The notes under the pieces were generated by a model. That model made no database searches, was not told the DNA's origin, and worked only from the letters and a program-made list of their open reading frames with translations. Shown here in pieces: positions 25,594 to 35,147 of a DNA stretch of 45,270 bases. The stretch's first letter is position 1; each line of letters starts with the position of its first letter. The DNA is from a virus, in the IMG/VR virus record IMGVR_UViG_3300033141_005166, positions 1 through 45,270 of that record, one strand, 5' to 3'. Both the position numbers and the translations under genes were made by a program.

Positions 25594-26154
25594 ATGCAGT
25601 CTATTGGCTTGGATTTACATGGATTTGGGGCGAGTATAATTACTAAGACTTGGCGGCTTCAAAGAAGCTATAATTGGCAACTTATGATGCCTCACAATAT
25701 TAATGGAATAGCAGGTTATCTTGTTTCACAGTATTGTCAAGAGGTTAGATTTGGTGATTATACTATGAGTGATGTTGCTTCTATGAGATATGGTCCTGAG
25801 CAAAGATTCTATGCAGGATTACAAACAATAGATACTGTATCATTAAGTTTTTTAAAACCTGTTGATAATTCAGTTCTCACTTATTTTTATGGTTGGTATG
25901 AACTGACAGTTGATCAAAATGGGTATTACTATCCTAAAAATCATTATAAGAAAGATATTTTTGTTATTTTGTATAATAAGATGGGTACTGAATCGACAAA
26001 GTTTAAGTTGAAAGGAACTTGGCTAAAACGTCGTCCTTCTTATACTTTATCTTATGCTAGTGAAGATATTTTGAGAGTAGAAGTGGAATTGTGTGTTGAT
26101 TTTATAGAAATAAAGAAAGGATTATTTAATAAGTTAGTTGAAACAATATTCTAA
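25594..26154 (+). CDS. Second tube-like protein
   Basis: 186 residues, three bases after the tube gene. It shares the tube layout: a WRLQRSYNWQLMMP strand, then QYCQEVRFGDYTMSDVASMRYGPEQRFYAG matching the IPGS and RFPG region of tubes, and a closing strand ILRVEVELCVDFIE. Large phages often carry a second tube-fold gene that starts or ends the tube. It could be a baseplate-side tube ring rather than the main tube. Confidence 0.65.
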   Translation: MQSIGLDLHGFGASIITKTWRLQRSYNWQLMMPHNINGIAGYLVSQYCQEVRFGDYTMSDVASMRYGPEQRFYAGLQTIDTVSLSFLKPVDNSVLTYFYGWYELTVDQNGYYYPKNHYKKDIFVILYNKMGTESTKFKLKGTWLKRRPSYTLSYASEDILRVEVELCVDFIEIKKGLFNKLVETIF

Positions 26155-26170
26155 CTGAAAGGAGAAAGTA

Positions 26171-26890
26171 ATGGATAATTACGTACCTATTAAGCTTCCT
26201 TCAAAGTGTTTAACTTATGAAGAAGTAAATTTATCCGATGTTAAGATTAGAGCATATCAAGGTCGAGATGAGGTATTTTTAGCTGAGATTACTCCTGTTA
26301 ATATTGAACAGAAGTTTCTACAAGTGCTCAATAATATATTTAAGGGTGTAGATCCTGAACAATTAACGCTTGGAGATAGATTGTATATTATTGTTTGGGA
26401 GTGTATTAATTCTTATACTGAACTTGTTAAAGTAAAAACTCTATGTAGTCATTGTCTTAGAGAAGTTGAAGTTTCTGTTGATTTGAGAGAATTGAAAGTA
26501 ATTGAACTTCCTGATGATTATAAACAGCCTTATGAAGTGGAACTTCCAAGTGGGAAAGTTATTAATCTTAGATTACTTACTATAAAGGATGAAATAGAAA
26601 TACAGAATTTTGAGAAGAATAATGATTCTAGTTTTTTGTATAGACTCGCTCGTTCTATAGTAAGTGATAAGAATGTTATACAGAGGATGATAGAACTCGA
26701 AGGAATGAGTGCAAAAGATATAATGGTTATTAGAGCTTTTCATGAAAAGTTCTATCATGGTCCTGATATGAACACAACTTTTAAGTGTCCTTTATGCGAA
26801 GAGGAGGACGAAGTTGTTGTTCCCTTTCGACTTGATTTCATTTTTCCGGATGGCGAAGCCCTTGGAGACGCTTTTGGAAAGGGAGTTTAA
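26171..26890 (+). CDS. Tail assembly chaperone / gp26-like baseplate protein with zinc sites
   Basis: 239 residues between tube and tape-measure genes, the usual place for tail assembly chaperones. It contains two Cys pairs (LCSHC at about 93-97 and KCPLC at about 205-209) suited to zinc binding, and the segment ELPSGKVINLRLLTIKDEIEIQNF, which recalls the T4 gp26-like family. Its last 41 bases overlap a second frame that holds the next gene, the arrangement seen in G/GT chaperone pairs. AAAGGAG precedes ATG. Confidence 0.65.
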   Translation: MDNYVPIKLPSKCLTYEEVNLSDVKIRAYQGRDEVFLAEITPVNIEQKFLQVLNNIFKGVDPEQLTLGDRLYIIVWECINSYTELVKVKTLCSHCLREVEVSVDLRELKVIELPDDYKQPYEVELPSGKVINLRLLTIKDEIEIQNFEKNNDSSFLYRLARSIVSDKNVIQRMIELEGMSAKDIMVIRAFHEKFYHGPDMNTTFKCPLCEEEDEVVVPFRLDFIFPDGEALGDAFGKGV

Positions 26891-27035
26891 TCTTTGCTAT
26901 TTCACTCCTGGATTCACTCATCAAGATCTAAGATTAATGGAAACTCGAGAACTTGATTGGTTCTACGGGCGACTTATAAAACAATTAAAAGATGAGAACT
27001 CTCAGAATTCAGATGATAAAATTTTGAGGAAATAA
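26850..27035 (+). CDS. Overlapping small chaperone partner (G-T like)
   Basis: 61 residues from ATG 26850; the frame is open upstream to at least 26814. The sequence FTPGFTHQDLRLMETRELDWFYGRLIKQL carries the aromatic (E)WFY-x-R-L signature seen in second parts of tail assembly chaperones and in gp51-like partners. It overlaps the previous gene by 41 bases in the +1 frame and ends one base into the tape-measure start. It is made either by internal initiation or by frameshifting; no strong Shine-Dalgarno sequence is seen. Confidence 0.6.
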   Translation: MAKPLETLLEREFNLCYFTPGFTHQDLRLMETRELDWFYGRLIKQLKDENSQNSDDKILRK

Positions 27036-28591
27036 TGATTAGAAAACGTGTATATCATTTTGAACCTGTTCTTGGTATAGATTCATATGATCAACGTACA
27101 CTTCGAGCATTGAAAATTAAGTTATCTCGAGATTATTTGGGTTTCTTTAAGAGTTTATCTAATTTATATCGTAAGAGTGTACAGAAGAAAGAGATTGAAG
27201 CTACAATTTTAAAAATTAATCGAATGATATCTTTGCTTGAGAGTGTAGTTTTAACCGGTGTTATTGATAAAAAAGATATTGATAAGTTAGTAACTCAAGT
27301 TAACGAGATAAACGAAGATAGAGATTATTATCTTCATAAAGTAACAGAAGTAAAAGCATTTAGTGAGAAAATTAGTAGAGTTACTGCAAAAACAGGAATA
27401 TCTCCTGAAGACTTGAATATAACAGAAGAGATAGTTAAAGGTGTTACAAGACAAGCAGTTCGAGCACAGAAAGGAAGAGTGGATTCATTTTTTAGAGGAA
27501 CAATGCCCGGGGTATCCGGACTCGTTGCAGAGGTAGGTAGAGGTGCTCTTGCAGCAGTAGCAGGACCATTTGCACCTATTATTAGTCCTATAGTAGGGGA
27601 TATTTTTAGGTTAGGTCGAGGTGCTATTCGAAGGACTTATCAAAGAAGAAAAAGGAGATTAGCTGGACAATTACGTCCTGTAGCAAGAGTTTCTCCCGTA
27701 GCAGCAGAAGAGATGTTTAGAGCTCGAGGAAGAGCTCCTATTCTGGAAGGATTAGGAAGAAGAATTAGTATAAAAAGGGCTGCAGATCCGTTAACATATT
27801 TCTTTAATAGAAAAGCATATAGAACTAAGTGGACTAAGGAACTTCTACAACGTATAAAGAGATTAGGAGGACGAGGTCCAAGTAGTTTATTTGGTAATCT
27901 TACGAAGAAAATCAAACAGTTCCTTCCTGCTATAGGAGCTGCAACTCTTGCGCTTGGTAAAACAGGACTTGCAGGAGCAATTACTGTTTTTACCACAGTA
28001 GAGTTGTATAAACTTATAAAACTTACGAAAGAATATTATGGTACTCTTAAGAATGTAAAAGAGTTTAAGGAGAAACAACAAGAAGTTCTTGCTCGTCAGC
28101 AAGAGAAAGCTGCTGGCAGAGTAATATTTGCTAAAACTGAAAAGGAACGTCAGGCTGCTAAAAGAGCAAGAACAGTATATCAGAAAGCAGAAGAAGAACG
28201 TTTAAGAAGAGAAGTAAAAGAATTTACTATTGAAAATATTACAACTTGGGGTAGATATGGTCTTGCTGGAATGAAAACTGAGTTAGGTTTAGCAGGAAGA
28301 ACTAATTTTAAGCCATCTGGAACTATAGTTACACCACTTCAACCTGAAATAATTCCTAGAATAACTGAAAGAAGAGGTTATACAAGAACAGATTTAGAAT
28401 CTATAATAAGAACAACTGAAGAAGCAAATCAAAAGTTAGTAAAATCAATAGAAAAGCTTTCTAGATCGATAGATAAAGAGAAAGCACCATTTCCTTTTAA
28501 GGCTGGAAATGTTGGAAATCCCTATGATTCTGCAGATATACTTCTTGATAAACATATATCTGTAGGTCTTGAATTAGGAGGAGTTGATTAG
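27035..28591 (+). CDS. Tape measure-like protein
   Basis: 518 residues immediately after the chaperone pair, the canonical tape-measure position. Residues 1-120 are helical and charged. Two Gly/Ala-rich hydrophobic stretches follow (about 165-190, ALAAVAGPFAPIISPIVGDIF; about 290-335, FLPAIGAATLALGKTGLAGAI), typical of tape measures that cross membranes at ejection. Arg/Lys-rich linkers and long helices make up the rest (EKQQEVLARQQEKAAG). T4 gp29 is 590 residues, so the predicted tail is of similar or slightly shorter length. Confidence 0.65.
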   Translation: MIRKRVYHFEPVLGIDSYDQRTLRALKIKLSRDYLGFFKSLSNLYRKSVQKKEIEATILKINRMISLLESVVLTGVIDKKDIDKLVTQVNEINEDRDYYLHKVTEVKAFSEKISRVTAKTGISPEDLNITEEIVKGVTRQAVRAQKGRVDSFFRGTMPGVSGLVAEVGRGALAAVAGPFAPIISPIVGDIFRLGRGAIRRTYQRRKRRLAGQLRPVARVSPVAAEEMFRARGRAPILEGLGRRISIKRAADPLTYFFNRKAYRTKWTKELLQRIKRLGGRGPSSLFGNLTKKIKQFLPAIGAATLALGKTGLAGAITVFTTVELYKLIKLTKEYYGTLKNVKEFKEKQQEVLARQQEKAAGRVIFAKTEKERQAAKRARTVYQKAEEERLRREVKEFTIENITTWGRYGLAGMKTELGLAGRTNFKPSGTIVTPLQPEIIPRITERRGYTRTDLESIIRTTEEANQKLVKSIEKLSRSIDKEKAPFPFKAGNVGNPYDSADILLDKHISVGLELGGVD

Positions 28592-29466
28592 TGGCTCAAA
28601 AAACAGTAAAATCTGCAAGGGTTACAAGTAAAAAATCTAGATCTGCAGGTTTCAAAAGATTTGGTTATGTTCCAGATAGTAAACCTGTTGCTCCTGAGTA
28701 TTTAGTTAGGATAACTAGTTATAGAAATAGAACTACCGTTGTTGGAGTTTTACAAGAAGATATCGCAATGAGGGTAGAATCTAGGTGGGAGTATTTAGTA
28801 CCTAGTGCTCTGTTAGATAATGCTAATAGATTAATACAAGCAGTATCTGGAGGTAGATTTTCTATAATTACAAAAGCTACAAGTCGAAGAGTTTGGCAGG
28901 GTTCTTCTCCATTGCAATTATCATTGAATTTGAAATTTGAAGCAGTAAATAATGCTTTTGATGAAGTAGTTCAGCCTTGTAAAGTACTACAAGCGATAAC
29001 TCTTCCAAGTAATAGAGAATATGAAGGAGCTTGGAGTTGGGAAGCATCAGTTCCTCAAGTATTTAATAAAGAAAAAGATATTGCAAAAAAGGTACTAGGA
29101 GCCTTACTCTCGCCTCCAGGACCTACACCGTTTACCACGAAAGGTTTATTTACAAGAGATGATACACGAAGTATAGATGAGATAGTTGGTGATTTAAAAG
29201 GAGGTGATATAATAAAAGTAGATCTTGGAAGATTTTTAAGTTTTTGGAATGTTATAGTTAAAGAAGTTTCTCCTGTTTTTCATTCTAGATTTACAACCTC
29301 AGGAGATCCTATAAGCGCTGATGTTAACATTGTATTTGAATCTTATGAAATGATGACAGTAGAAAGTTTGGAGAACGCTTATAGTAAATCTTCTTTTTCT
29401 TCTAAAACGTCAGAAGAGATTACAAAAGGAAAGATTGTAAAATCTGCTGTAAAGAAGGTAATATAG
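28591..29466 (+). CDS. Baseplate tube initiator/cap (T4 gp48/gp54-like)
   Basis: 291 residues from GTG 28591, which overlaps the previous stop by one base. The N-terminus is basic (KTVKSARVTSKKSRSAGFKRF). The core has tube-like strands (IITKATSRRVWQGSSPLQLSLNLKFEAVNNAF and PISADVNIVFESYEMMTVE) found in proteins that join the baseplate to the tube. The position between tape measure and gp53-like genes agrees. I cannot tell gp48 from gp54. Confidence 0.55.
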   Translation: MAQKTVKSARVTSKKSRSAGFKRFGYVPDSKPVAPEYLVRITSYRNRTTVVGVLQEDIAMRVESRWEYLVPSALLDNANRLIQAVSGGRFSIITKATSRRVWQGSSPLQLSLNLKFEAVNNAFDEVVQPCKVLQAITLPSNREYEGAWSWEASVPQVFNKEKDIAKKVLGALLSPPGPTPFTTKGLFTRDDTRSIDEIVGDLKGGDIIKVDLGRFLSFWNVIVKEVSPVFHSRFTTSGDPISADVNIVFESYEMMTVESLENAYSKSSFSSKTSEEITKGKIVKSAVKKVI

Positions 29467-29467
29467 T

Positions 29468-29770
29468 ATGGATAGAACTGAATTTTACCAATGCGTAAAA
29501 GTAGAAAATATTTCAGAACTTGAGTTCTTATGGAATACATTGTCTGAATTTCCTATGAGGTATACTCCTAGTTACTATAGAGTAGCAGCTTCTGATCTTT
29601 TACGACCTGATCTTATTAGTTATAAAGTATACGGAACAGCGAGTTTTTGGTGGATAATACTTCTTGTTAATGAAATTAGTAATCCTTTTACTGATTTAGA
29701 AGAAGGAAAAATATTGAAGATTCCAAATAAACTTGATATTTATGAATTTAGGAAGAGATATAAAGTATGA
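29468..29770 (+). CDS. LysM-like baseplate wedge protein (gp53-like)
   Basis: 100 residues. The segment VYGTASFWWIILLVNEISNPF followed by DLEEGKILKIPN is the LysM-like signature of gp53-type proteins, which bind wedge to hub in contractile baseplates. T4 gp53 is about 196 residues, so this is a compact version. It overlaps the hub gene by four bases (ATGA). Confidence 0.75.
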   Translation: MDRTEFYQCVKVENISELEFLWNTLSEFPMRYTPSYYRVAASDLLRPDLISYKVYGTASFWWIILLVNEISNPFTDLEEGKILKIPNKLDIYEFRKRYKV

Positions 29771-30942
29771 TAGTTTCTGGTAATTATATTCTAAATATAA
29801 AGATTAATGATGTTAATGTTCCAATTGAACCACAGAAGATTGAAGAACTTACCATTACACAAGATATTGATAGATTTCTTCCTGTTTTTAGATTACGAAT
29901 AGTAGATCCAACAAATACTTTAGTTCATATTGTTCCTTTTGATAAAGATTTAAATACTATAAGTATTGAAGTGGCAAGAGGGACTAATTATGATAATTTA
30001 AATGAATTTTGCTTTTTTGTAAAGAGAAGAATATGTGATGATGAAGGGAAGTATGAAATTTCAGGGATGTTAGATATAGATAATTTAGTTTCATCTCCAA
30101 AATCAAGGAGTTTGACAGGAAGTATAAAAACTAATTTAGAGAATATAGCTTTAAATGAATTAGAAGTTAATGAAACAGAAGTAGGGAAATCTTTAGATTA
30201 CAATAAAGTAATAATTCAACCAAGATGGACGAATGGAAAATTACTAAGATATCTGAAGAACAATCTTGGTGGTTCTAATAGTGAATCTGGATACTGTTGT
30301 TTTATAAAAAATGTGAGGGGGAAATCTATTTTTGTATTTAAGAGTTTAAATGAATTACATTTAAAACCAGTTGAGTATAAGTTTATAGTCGGGCCGGATA
30401 TATTTTCAAATTACTATTCTGTTTCTAAATATAGAATTTTTGATAACTCTTCTTTTATAGCAGATTTTGCTGCAAGGTCACAACCTTATAAGTATTTTAA
30501 TTATGATACAGGTGAATATGCAAATTCTAATATTTCTATAGAGGATTTTCCTTCTTTAACTCAGTATTTTTTAATTAATGAAGATGACATTTCTTATGAT
30601 GAGATTTCTCCTAGATTAGGACGTAATAATGATTTTACTGATGATTTTAATGAAAAAGTGAGAAATAGTTATTATAATAGAATAAAACAACTAGTTAGTA
30701 TGTGGATTTCAACTAGTGGATTGGAGAATATTGCTCCAGGAGATATAATACAGGTAATTTTTGGTGAAATGTTTTCCAGAAGACAACTATTTATGTATCA
30801 ACATGCAGGTTTATGGATGGTGAAACGTGTTGTTCATATAATTGGTCAGACATTTTTAACAAATCTTTTGTTAGTACGAAGTGGAATTGATACAGATGAA
30901 CCAAATTCTTTATTGAAAACAACTAAACAAAGGAAATTATAA
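29767..30942 (+). CDS. Baseplate hub protein (gp27/gpD-like)
   Basis: 391 residues, the same length as T4 gp27. The N-terminal domain (NYILNIKINDVNVPIEPQKIEELTITQDID) and the C-terminal tube-like barrel (GLENIAPGDIIQVIF, then HAGLWMVKRVVHII) fit the hub that links the tube to the spike. It lies directly before the spike and PAAR genes. Interior sequence is poorly conserved in this family, so the call rests mainly on both ends and position. Confidence 0.75.
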   Translation: MIVSGNYILNIKINDVNVPIEPQKIEELTITQDIDRFLPVFRLRIVDPTNTLVHIVPFDKDLNTISIEVARGTNYDNLNEFCFFVKRRICDDEGKYEISGMLDIDNLVSSPKSRSLTGSIKTNLENIALNELEVNETEVGKSLDYNKVIIQPRWTNGKLLRYLKNNLGGSNSESGYCCFIKNVRGKSIFVFKSLNELHLKPVEYKFIVGPDIFSNYYSVSKYRIFDNSSFIADFAARSQPYKYFNYDTGEYANSNISIEDFPSLTQYFLINEDDISYDEISPRLGRNNDFTDDFNEKVRNSYYNRIKQLVSMWISTSGLENIAPGDIIQVIFGEMFSRRQLFMYQHAGLWMVKRVVHIIGQTFLTNLLLVRSGIDTDEPNSLLKTTKQRKL

Positions 30943-31400
30943 TGTTTAGTAAAAGTAAAACAACTTTTGATGGTTTTTATCGAGGGAAAGTTCTTGATAA
31001 CTCCGATTCTTCTAAGCAAGGAAGAATAAAAGTTCAGATTTTTAGAGTTTTCGATGATATCGATGTTGATGATCTTCCCTGGGCAGTTCCAGCGATGCCG
31101 CTATTCTCAGGTTCTGGAGATGATTATGGTTATTTTAGTGTTCCTGAAGTAGATTCTTATGTTTTTTGTTTTTTTGAGGGGGGAGATTTATATTCTCCAG
31201 TTTATTTTGCAGAAGCTCCAACAGCTGTTCATGGTATTCCTTCTGAAGCTGAAACTAATTATCCTAGTCGAAAAGTACTTAAAACTAAGTCAGGAGTAGT
31301 TATCTCTGTTGATGATTCAACAGGAGAAGTCGTGTTAGATGCTACAGGAGCTTCTGGTAATATAGTAATTAAAGGAAGTTCTGTTGATATTAATCCTTAG
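30942..31400 (+). CDS. Central spike OB-fold protein (gp5/gpV-like)
   Basis: 152 residues. Residues 8-95 form the spike OB domain (FYRGKVLDNSDSSKQGRIKVQIF, DDLPWAVPAMP, GYFSVPEVDSYVFCFFEGGD). The C-terminal ~45 residues are beta-helix-like (SGVVISVDDSTGEVVLDATG). T4 gp5 is 575 residues with an internal lysozyme. Here the lysozyme domain is absent, so the spike only punctures. It overlaps the hub stop by one base. Confidence 0.85.
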   Translation: MFSKSKTTFDGFYRGKVLDNSDSSKQGRIKVQIFRVFDDIDVDDLPWAVPAMPLFSGSGDDYGYFSVPEVDSYVFCFFEGGDLYSPVYFAEAPTAVHGIPSEAETNYPSRKVLKTKSGVVISVDDSTGEVVLDATGASGNIVIKGSSVDINP

Positions 31401-31411
31401 TGAGTAGTAAG

Positions 31412-31690
31412 ATGAGTAAGCGAGCTGTAGCACGAATTGGAGATAGTAGTACTCATGGAGGAAGTATAATTACTAGTAACCAAGATGGTTCAGTTAAGGC
31501 AGAAGGTAAAGAAATTGCTGTTGAAGGGGCACTGTTCAGTTGTCCAATTGAGGGTCATGATGTAACATCAATTACAAGTAATTTAGATAATGATTGGACT
31601 GTTAATGGTAAGAAAGTTGTTCTTGACGGCAGTGTTGCAGGATGTGGTGCTAGGATAATTGCAACAGCAACTAAAACTTTTGGGAAGTAA
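31412..31690 (+). CDS. PAAR spike-tip protein
   Basis: 92 residues from ATG 31412, with an alternative GTG at 31400. The PAAR hallmark is clear: KRAVARIGDSSTHGG at the start, then FSCPIEGH and AGCGARI. Probable metal ligands are His15, Cys44, His49 and Cys78. It caps the spike with a sharp zinc- or iron-bound tip. It follows the spike gene, as usual. Confidence 0.9.
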   Translation: MSKRAVARIGDSSTHGGSIITSNQDGSVKAEGKEIAVEGALFSCPIEGHDVTSITSNLDNDWTVNGKKVVLDGSVAGCGARIIATATKTFGK

Positions 31691-31698
31691 TTAAAATT

Positions 31699-32094
31699 AT
31701 GGCAGAGCAAATAAGTGTAGTTTGGTCTGATATAGATCATCGTATAGTAAAAGATGCTATAGGTGAAATTAAGTTAGCTATCAACGTACAAGCGGTGATG
31801 AGTTCTATTGATAATATTTTAAGGACGAATAGAGGAGAGCGAGTAATGCTTCCTGAGTTTGGAAGTAATCTTCAGAATCTTATATTTGAATCAATGGATG
31901 ATGATATGATTGATTTCATTGCTCGAGATATAAAGGATGTCATTGAAACATGGGATGATAGAGTTGAAGTTAATCAACTTTCATTTCTTTCAGATCCAGA
32001 TGGGAACTCAGTATCATTACAGTTGTTGTTTTCAATACGTGGTTATGATCAAGTTTTTAGTTATGCTACACCAATGTATGGAGAGATTGCATAA
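31699..32094 (+). CDS. Baseplate wedge protein gp25-like
   Basis: 131 residues, matching T4 gp25 (132). The conserved core is seen in NVQAVMSSIDNILRTNRGERVMLPEFGSNL with the expected E-P-F-G-like turn, then AIRDIK-style helix IARDIKDVIETWDDRV. The protein joins wedges around the hub and triggers sheath contraction. It overlaps the next gene by one base. Confidence 0.92.
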   Translation: MAEQISVVWSDIDHRIVKDAIGEIKLAINVQAVMSSIDNILRTNRGERVMLPEFGSNLQNLIFESMDDDMIDFIARDIKDVIETWDDRVEVNQLSFLSDPDGNSVSLQLLFSIRGYDQVFSYATPMYGEIA

Positions 32095-33818
32095 TGGCAA
32101 ACGAACTGAATTATTGTAATTATGATTTTGATGATCTGGTTACACAACTACAAGAAAGATTGAGTTCGAGAGAATCTTGGAAGGATGTTTATAGATCATC
32201 AACTGGACAGATGTTAATTGAACTCCTTGCATATGTTCTTAATCTTGCTTTATATTATACTGAGAGAAGAGCGGAAGAATCATATTTGCTAACTGCTAAG
32301 AATCGCTCTAGTGTAATTAATCTTGTTGCCCTTCTTAATTATCAACCGAAGAGAAGAACATCTGCATTGGGAACTTTAACTTTTACACTTAGTAGTCCTC
32401 ATACGGAGAATGTTTACATACCGAAGTATACAAGATGTACATCTGTTGATGGAGTTAAGTTTCTTACGAATGAAGACGCAGTAATAGAAAAAGGGCAAAC
32501 TTCTGCTTCTGTTAACAGCATACAAGGGGAACTAGTAACTGTTGAAATTACATCAACAGGACTAACAGATCAAGAGTATAATATTGCAGAAACAACTGTT
32601 GAGAATTCAGCAGATAGTAATAACCCGACTTTGAGAGTTATTATAGATGGTGAAGAGTGGACGAAAGTAGATTCATTTATAAATAGTGCAAATACTTCAA
32701 AGCATTTCAGAGTTATAAATGAGTTCGATGATACAGTAACAATTCTGTTTGGTGATGATATAAACGGAAAAGTGCCTGATGAAGGAAGTATAATTACTAT
32801 ACAGTATGTTAAGTCAGATGGTCTTGATGGGAATGTTACATCTACAGACAAGATTACTACAATAGAAGATTCTATTTACGATGGAAAAGGAACTCTTATA
32901 TCAAACATTTCCGTAACTAATAATGGATTGTTCCTAGGAGGAGATGAAAGGGAAGATACTGAAGAGATTAGATACGAGGCTCCTAGAGTATTTAAGACAG
33001 GAGATAGAGCTGTTACTAAGGATGATTTTATTTCTATTCTTGAGAATTACCCGGGTGTTGCTAATGCGAATGTTTGGGGAGAAAATGAAGAAGCTGCTGC
33101 TGAAGGAGTTTCTGCTGATTATGAAATGCTAAATAAAGTTAAGATGTGTATAATTCTTCAAGATTGGGAACTGCCCGGAGAGAATTTCAAAACAACTTTA
33201 TCAGAATATGTTTATGATAACTCAATGTTAACAGTTAAGTATGAGTTTGTGAATCCCGTTATTCTTCTTGCAGTTCCAAGATTAACAGTAAAGGTGACTA
33301 CAGGATATTCGATGACACAAACTCAAAGTGATATATATGATGCTATTTCTTCGAAATTTGTCTTAGGTGATACTGCTAAATTAGGGACAGTTGTTAAGTA
33401 TAGTGAAGTGATTTCTGCTGTTCATGATTTAGCTGGTGTTGCATATACAACAATGATTCTTGAAATTAAGAAGGAATTGAGTGATACTTATAGTTCTTTT
33501 TATGATTATGGAGTAACATTAGATGTTACGGACATAAAACCTGAATCAGTTCGTTTGTTTGTTGATGGGACTTATCTTACTACAGATGTAGATAATGGAG
33601 ATGGTACTGGAACATTTTCGACTGATAGTAGTGAGAGTCATGTAGTTAACGGAACAGTGAACTATTCAACAGGTGTGCTGACTTTGGATATTGATCCTGC
33701 TCCTACATCGAGCATTTATGTTAGATATCAACAAGAAGGAGATGGAAATATTGTTCCGACCTTTCGTCAAATTGCTAAACTTGAAGATGTAGATATAGAA
33801 TCTATAAGTATGGAGTAG
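32094..33818 (+). CDS. Baseplate wedge protein gp6/gpJ-like
   Basis: 574 residues. The N-terminus (WKDVYRSSTGQMLIELLAYVLNLALYYTERRAEESY) is the standard opening of Baseplate_J/gp6 proteins, with the central KRRTSALGTLTFTLS segment and a C-terminal helix/sheet region (RVFKTGDRAVTKDDFISILENYPGVANANVWG). gp6 builds the inner ring of the baseplate. The last ~110 residues (from about 465) appear to be an added beta domain. Confidence 0.9.
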   Translation: MANELNYCNYDFDDLVTQLQERLSSRESWKDVYRSSTGQMLIELLAYVLNLALYYTERRAEESYLLTAKNRSSVINLVALLNYQPKRRTSALGTLTFTLSSPHTENVYIPKYTRCTSVDGVKFLTNEDAVIEKGQTSASVNSIQGELVTVEITSTGLTDQEYNIAETTVENSADSNNPTLRVIIDGEEWTKVDSFINSANTSKHFRVINEFDDTVTILFGDDINGKVPDEGSIITIQYVKSDGLDGNVTSTDKITTIEDSIYDGKGTLISNISVTNNGLFLGGDEREDTEEIRYEAPRVFKTGDRAVTKDDFISILENYPGVANANVWGENEEAAAEGVSADYEMLNKVKMCIILQDWELPGENFKTTLSEYVYDNSMLTVKYEFVNPVILLAVPRLTVKVTTGYSMTQTQSDIYDAISSKFVLGDTAKLGTVVKYSEVISAVHDLAGVAYTTMILEIKKELSDTYSSFYDYGVTLDVTDIKPESVRLFVDGTYLTTDVDNGDGTGTFSTDSSESHVVNGTVNYSTGVLTLDIDPAPTSSIYVRYQQEGDGNIVPTFRQIAKLEDVDIESISME

Positions 33819-33825
33819 ATAATAC

Positions 33826-35121
33826 ATGTCTGATGTTTATTTCTATGTAGGTGGTTACACCTCTGATGATAAGAATTTCTGGATGATAAAAGATGATGGA
33901 TCTGGCTTAACAGTTGTTAATAGTTTGAAAGTGCCAGGAACTATTGTAAGATGCATAGCTGTTGATGTAAGTGATAATATTTATATCGGAGGTAGTGCCG
34001 GGAAAGTTTATAAATATAATAGTAATTTTGAATTAGATACAAGTTGGGCAACGAATGGTGTTTACACAGTAGGAAGTGTTAATGTTAGAGGATTATCCGT
34101 AGATCTAGATAGAAAACTTGCAGTTGTTTATGATAATACTGGAGGACAAAATACAACTTTATTAGATTCTAATGGAGCTGAAATTTGGTCAGTTGAAGTT
34201 AGGGGAAGTACTCGTCATGGATACTCTGTTAGATTTTTAGATGAAACTTATCTTTTGGTCGGAATTAAATCACTTATAAATGGTGATATACTAGCATCAA
34301 GAATAAAAATTTCTGATGGTTCTGAAGTAAATCGATACACTATTTCGCCTCAGGATGGATTTGTTGGTGGATTGAGTTACGATAGTGAAAATGGCAAGGT
34401 GTACTTTGCTAGAACACGTAATGAGTATTCATATACTGGAAGTGTTTTTAAGTATCCGGAAAACGGGATTTTTGAACCTAACTATGACTGGTATCATTGG
34501 GATCTTGGGGGGATGCGTGACATTCTTTATCATACTAATGGTTATGTTTATACCGGGGGACAGACATCGGGAGGGAAACCTTCTCTACTTAAATTAGATG
34601 ATTCTGATGGAAGTACTGTAGCAACTTATTCTACTGGTCAAATAATTTATTGCGTAAAAGAAGATGATGATGGTAATATTGTTGTTGGAGGAAATCAGTA
34701 TTTAGATTTTGAAGGAGAAAATTATGATATTGCTGTATTAGATACAGATCTTGTCTTTCTCCGAGGAATTCAACTTAATAGTGATATTTATGCTGTATAT
34801 GCTAAGGATATTCTAGGTACTCCTCCTTCAATAGTTGATCAATCTGGTGATGTGCAAGTTCCCTTGGGACAACAAACTACTCTAATAGTAACAGCTGTAG
34901 GAAGTCCCGTGCCGACATATCAATGGTATAAAAATGATCAAATAATACCTGGTGAAACAAGTTCTTTTTTAAGTTTTTACGTAGCTGAAACAGCTACTTA
35001 TCGATGTAGAGTTAGTAATGATTTAGAGACCGTATGGTCAAGTCCTATCGTAGTTACTGCTACTGCTAATTTTTATAATTACAGTCTTTTTAATCTTCAA
35101 CTTGATGCTAGTAGAAATTAA
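33826..35121 (+). CDS. Putative beta-propeller plus Ig-domain baseplate/receptor protein
   Basis: 431 residues. Residues ~1-330 show repeats of a strand pattern (CIAVDVSDNIYIGGSAGKVYKYN, YTGGQTSGGKPSLLKLDDSDGS) that suggest a WD/PQQ-like beta-propeller. Residues ~345-415 are an Ig domain (TYQWYKNDQIIPGETSSFLSF, then ATYRCRVSND). A short C-terminal tail (FYNYSLFNLQLDASRN) resembles the tail of the 35669 gene, suggesting a shared docking peptide. Receptor or glycan binding is plausible. Confidence 0.6.
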   Translation: MSDVYFYVGGYTSDDKNFWMIKDDGSGLTVVNSLKVPGTIVRCIAVDVSDNIYIGGSAGKVYKYNSNFELDTSWATNGVYTVGSVNVRGLSVDLDRKLAVVYDNTGGQNTTLLDSNGAEIWSVEVRGSTRHGYSVRFLDETYLLVGIKSLINGDILASRIKISDGSEVNRYTISPQDGFVGGLSYDSENGKVYFARTRNEYSYTGSVFKYPENGIFEPNYDWYHWDLGGMRDILYHTNGYVYTGGQTSGGKPSLLKLDDSDGSTVATYSTGQIIYCVKEDDDGNIVVGGNQYLDFEGENYDIAVLDTDLVFLRGIQLNSDIYAVYAKDILGTPPSIVDQSGDVQVPLGQQTTLIVTAVGSPVPTYQWYKNDQIIPGETSSFLSFYVAETATYRCRVSNDLETVWSSPIVVTATANFYNYSLFNLQLDASRN

Positions 35122-35147
35122 TTGATGATTTATAAGAGGGTATAGTA

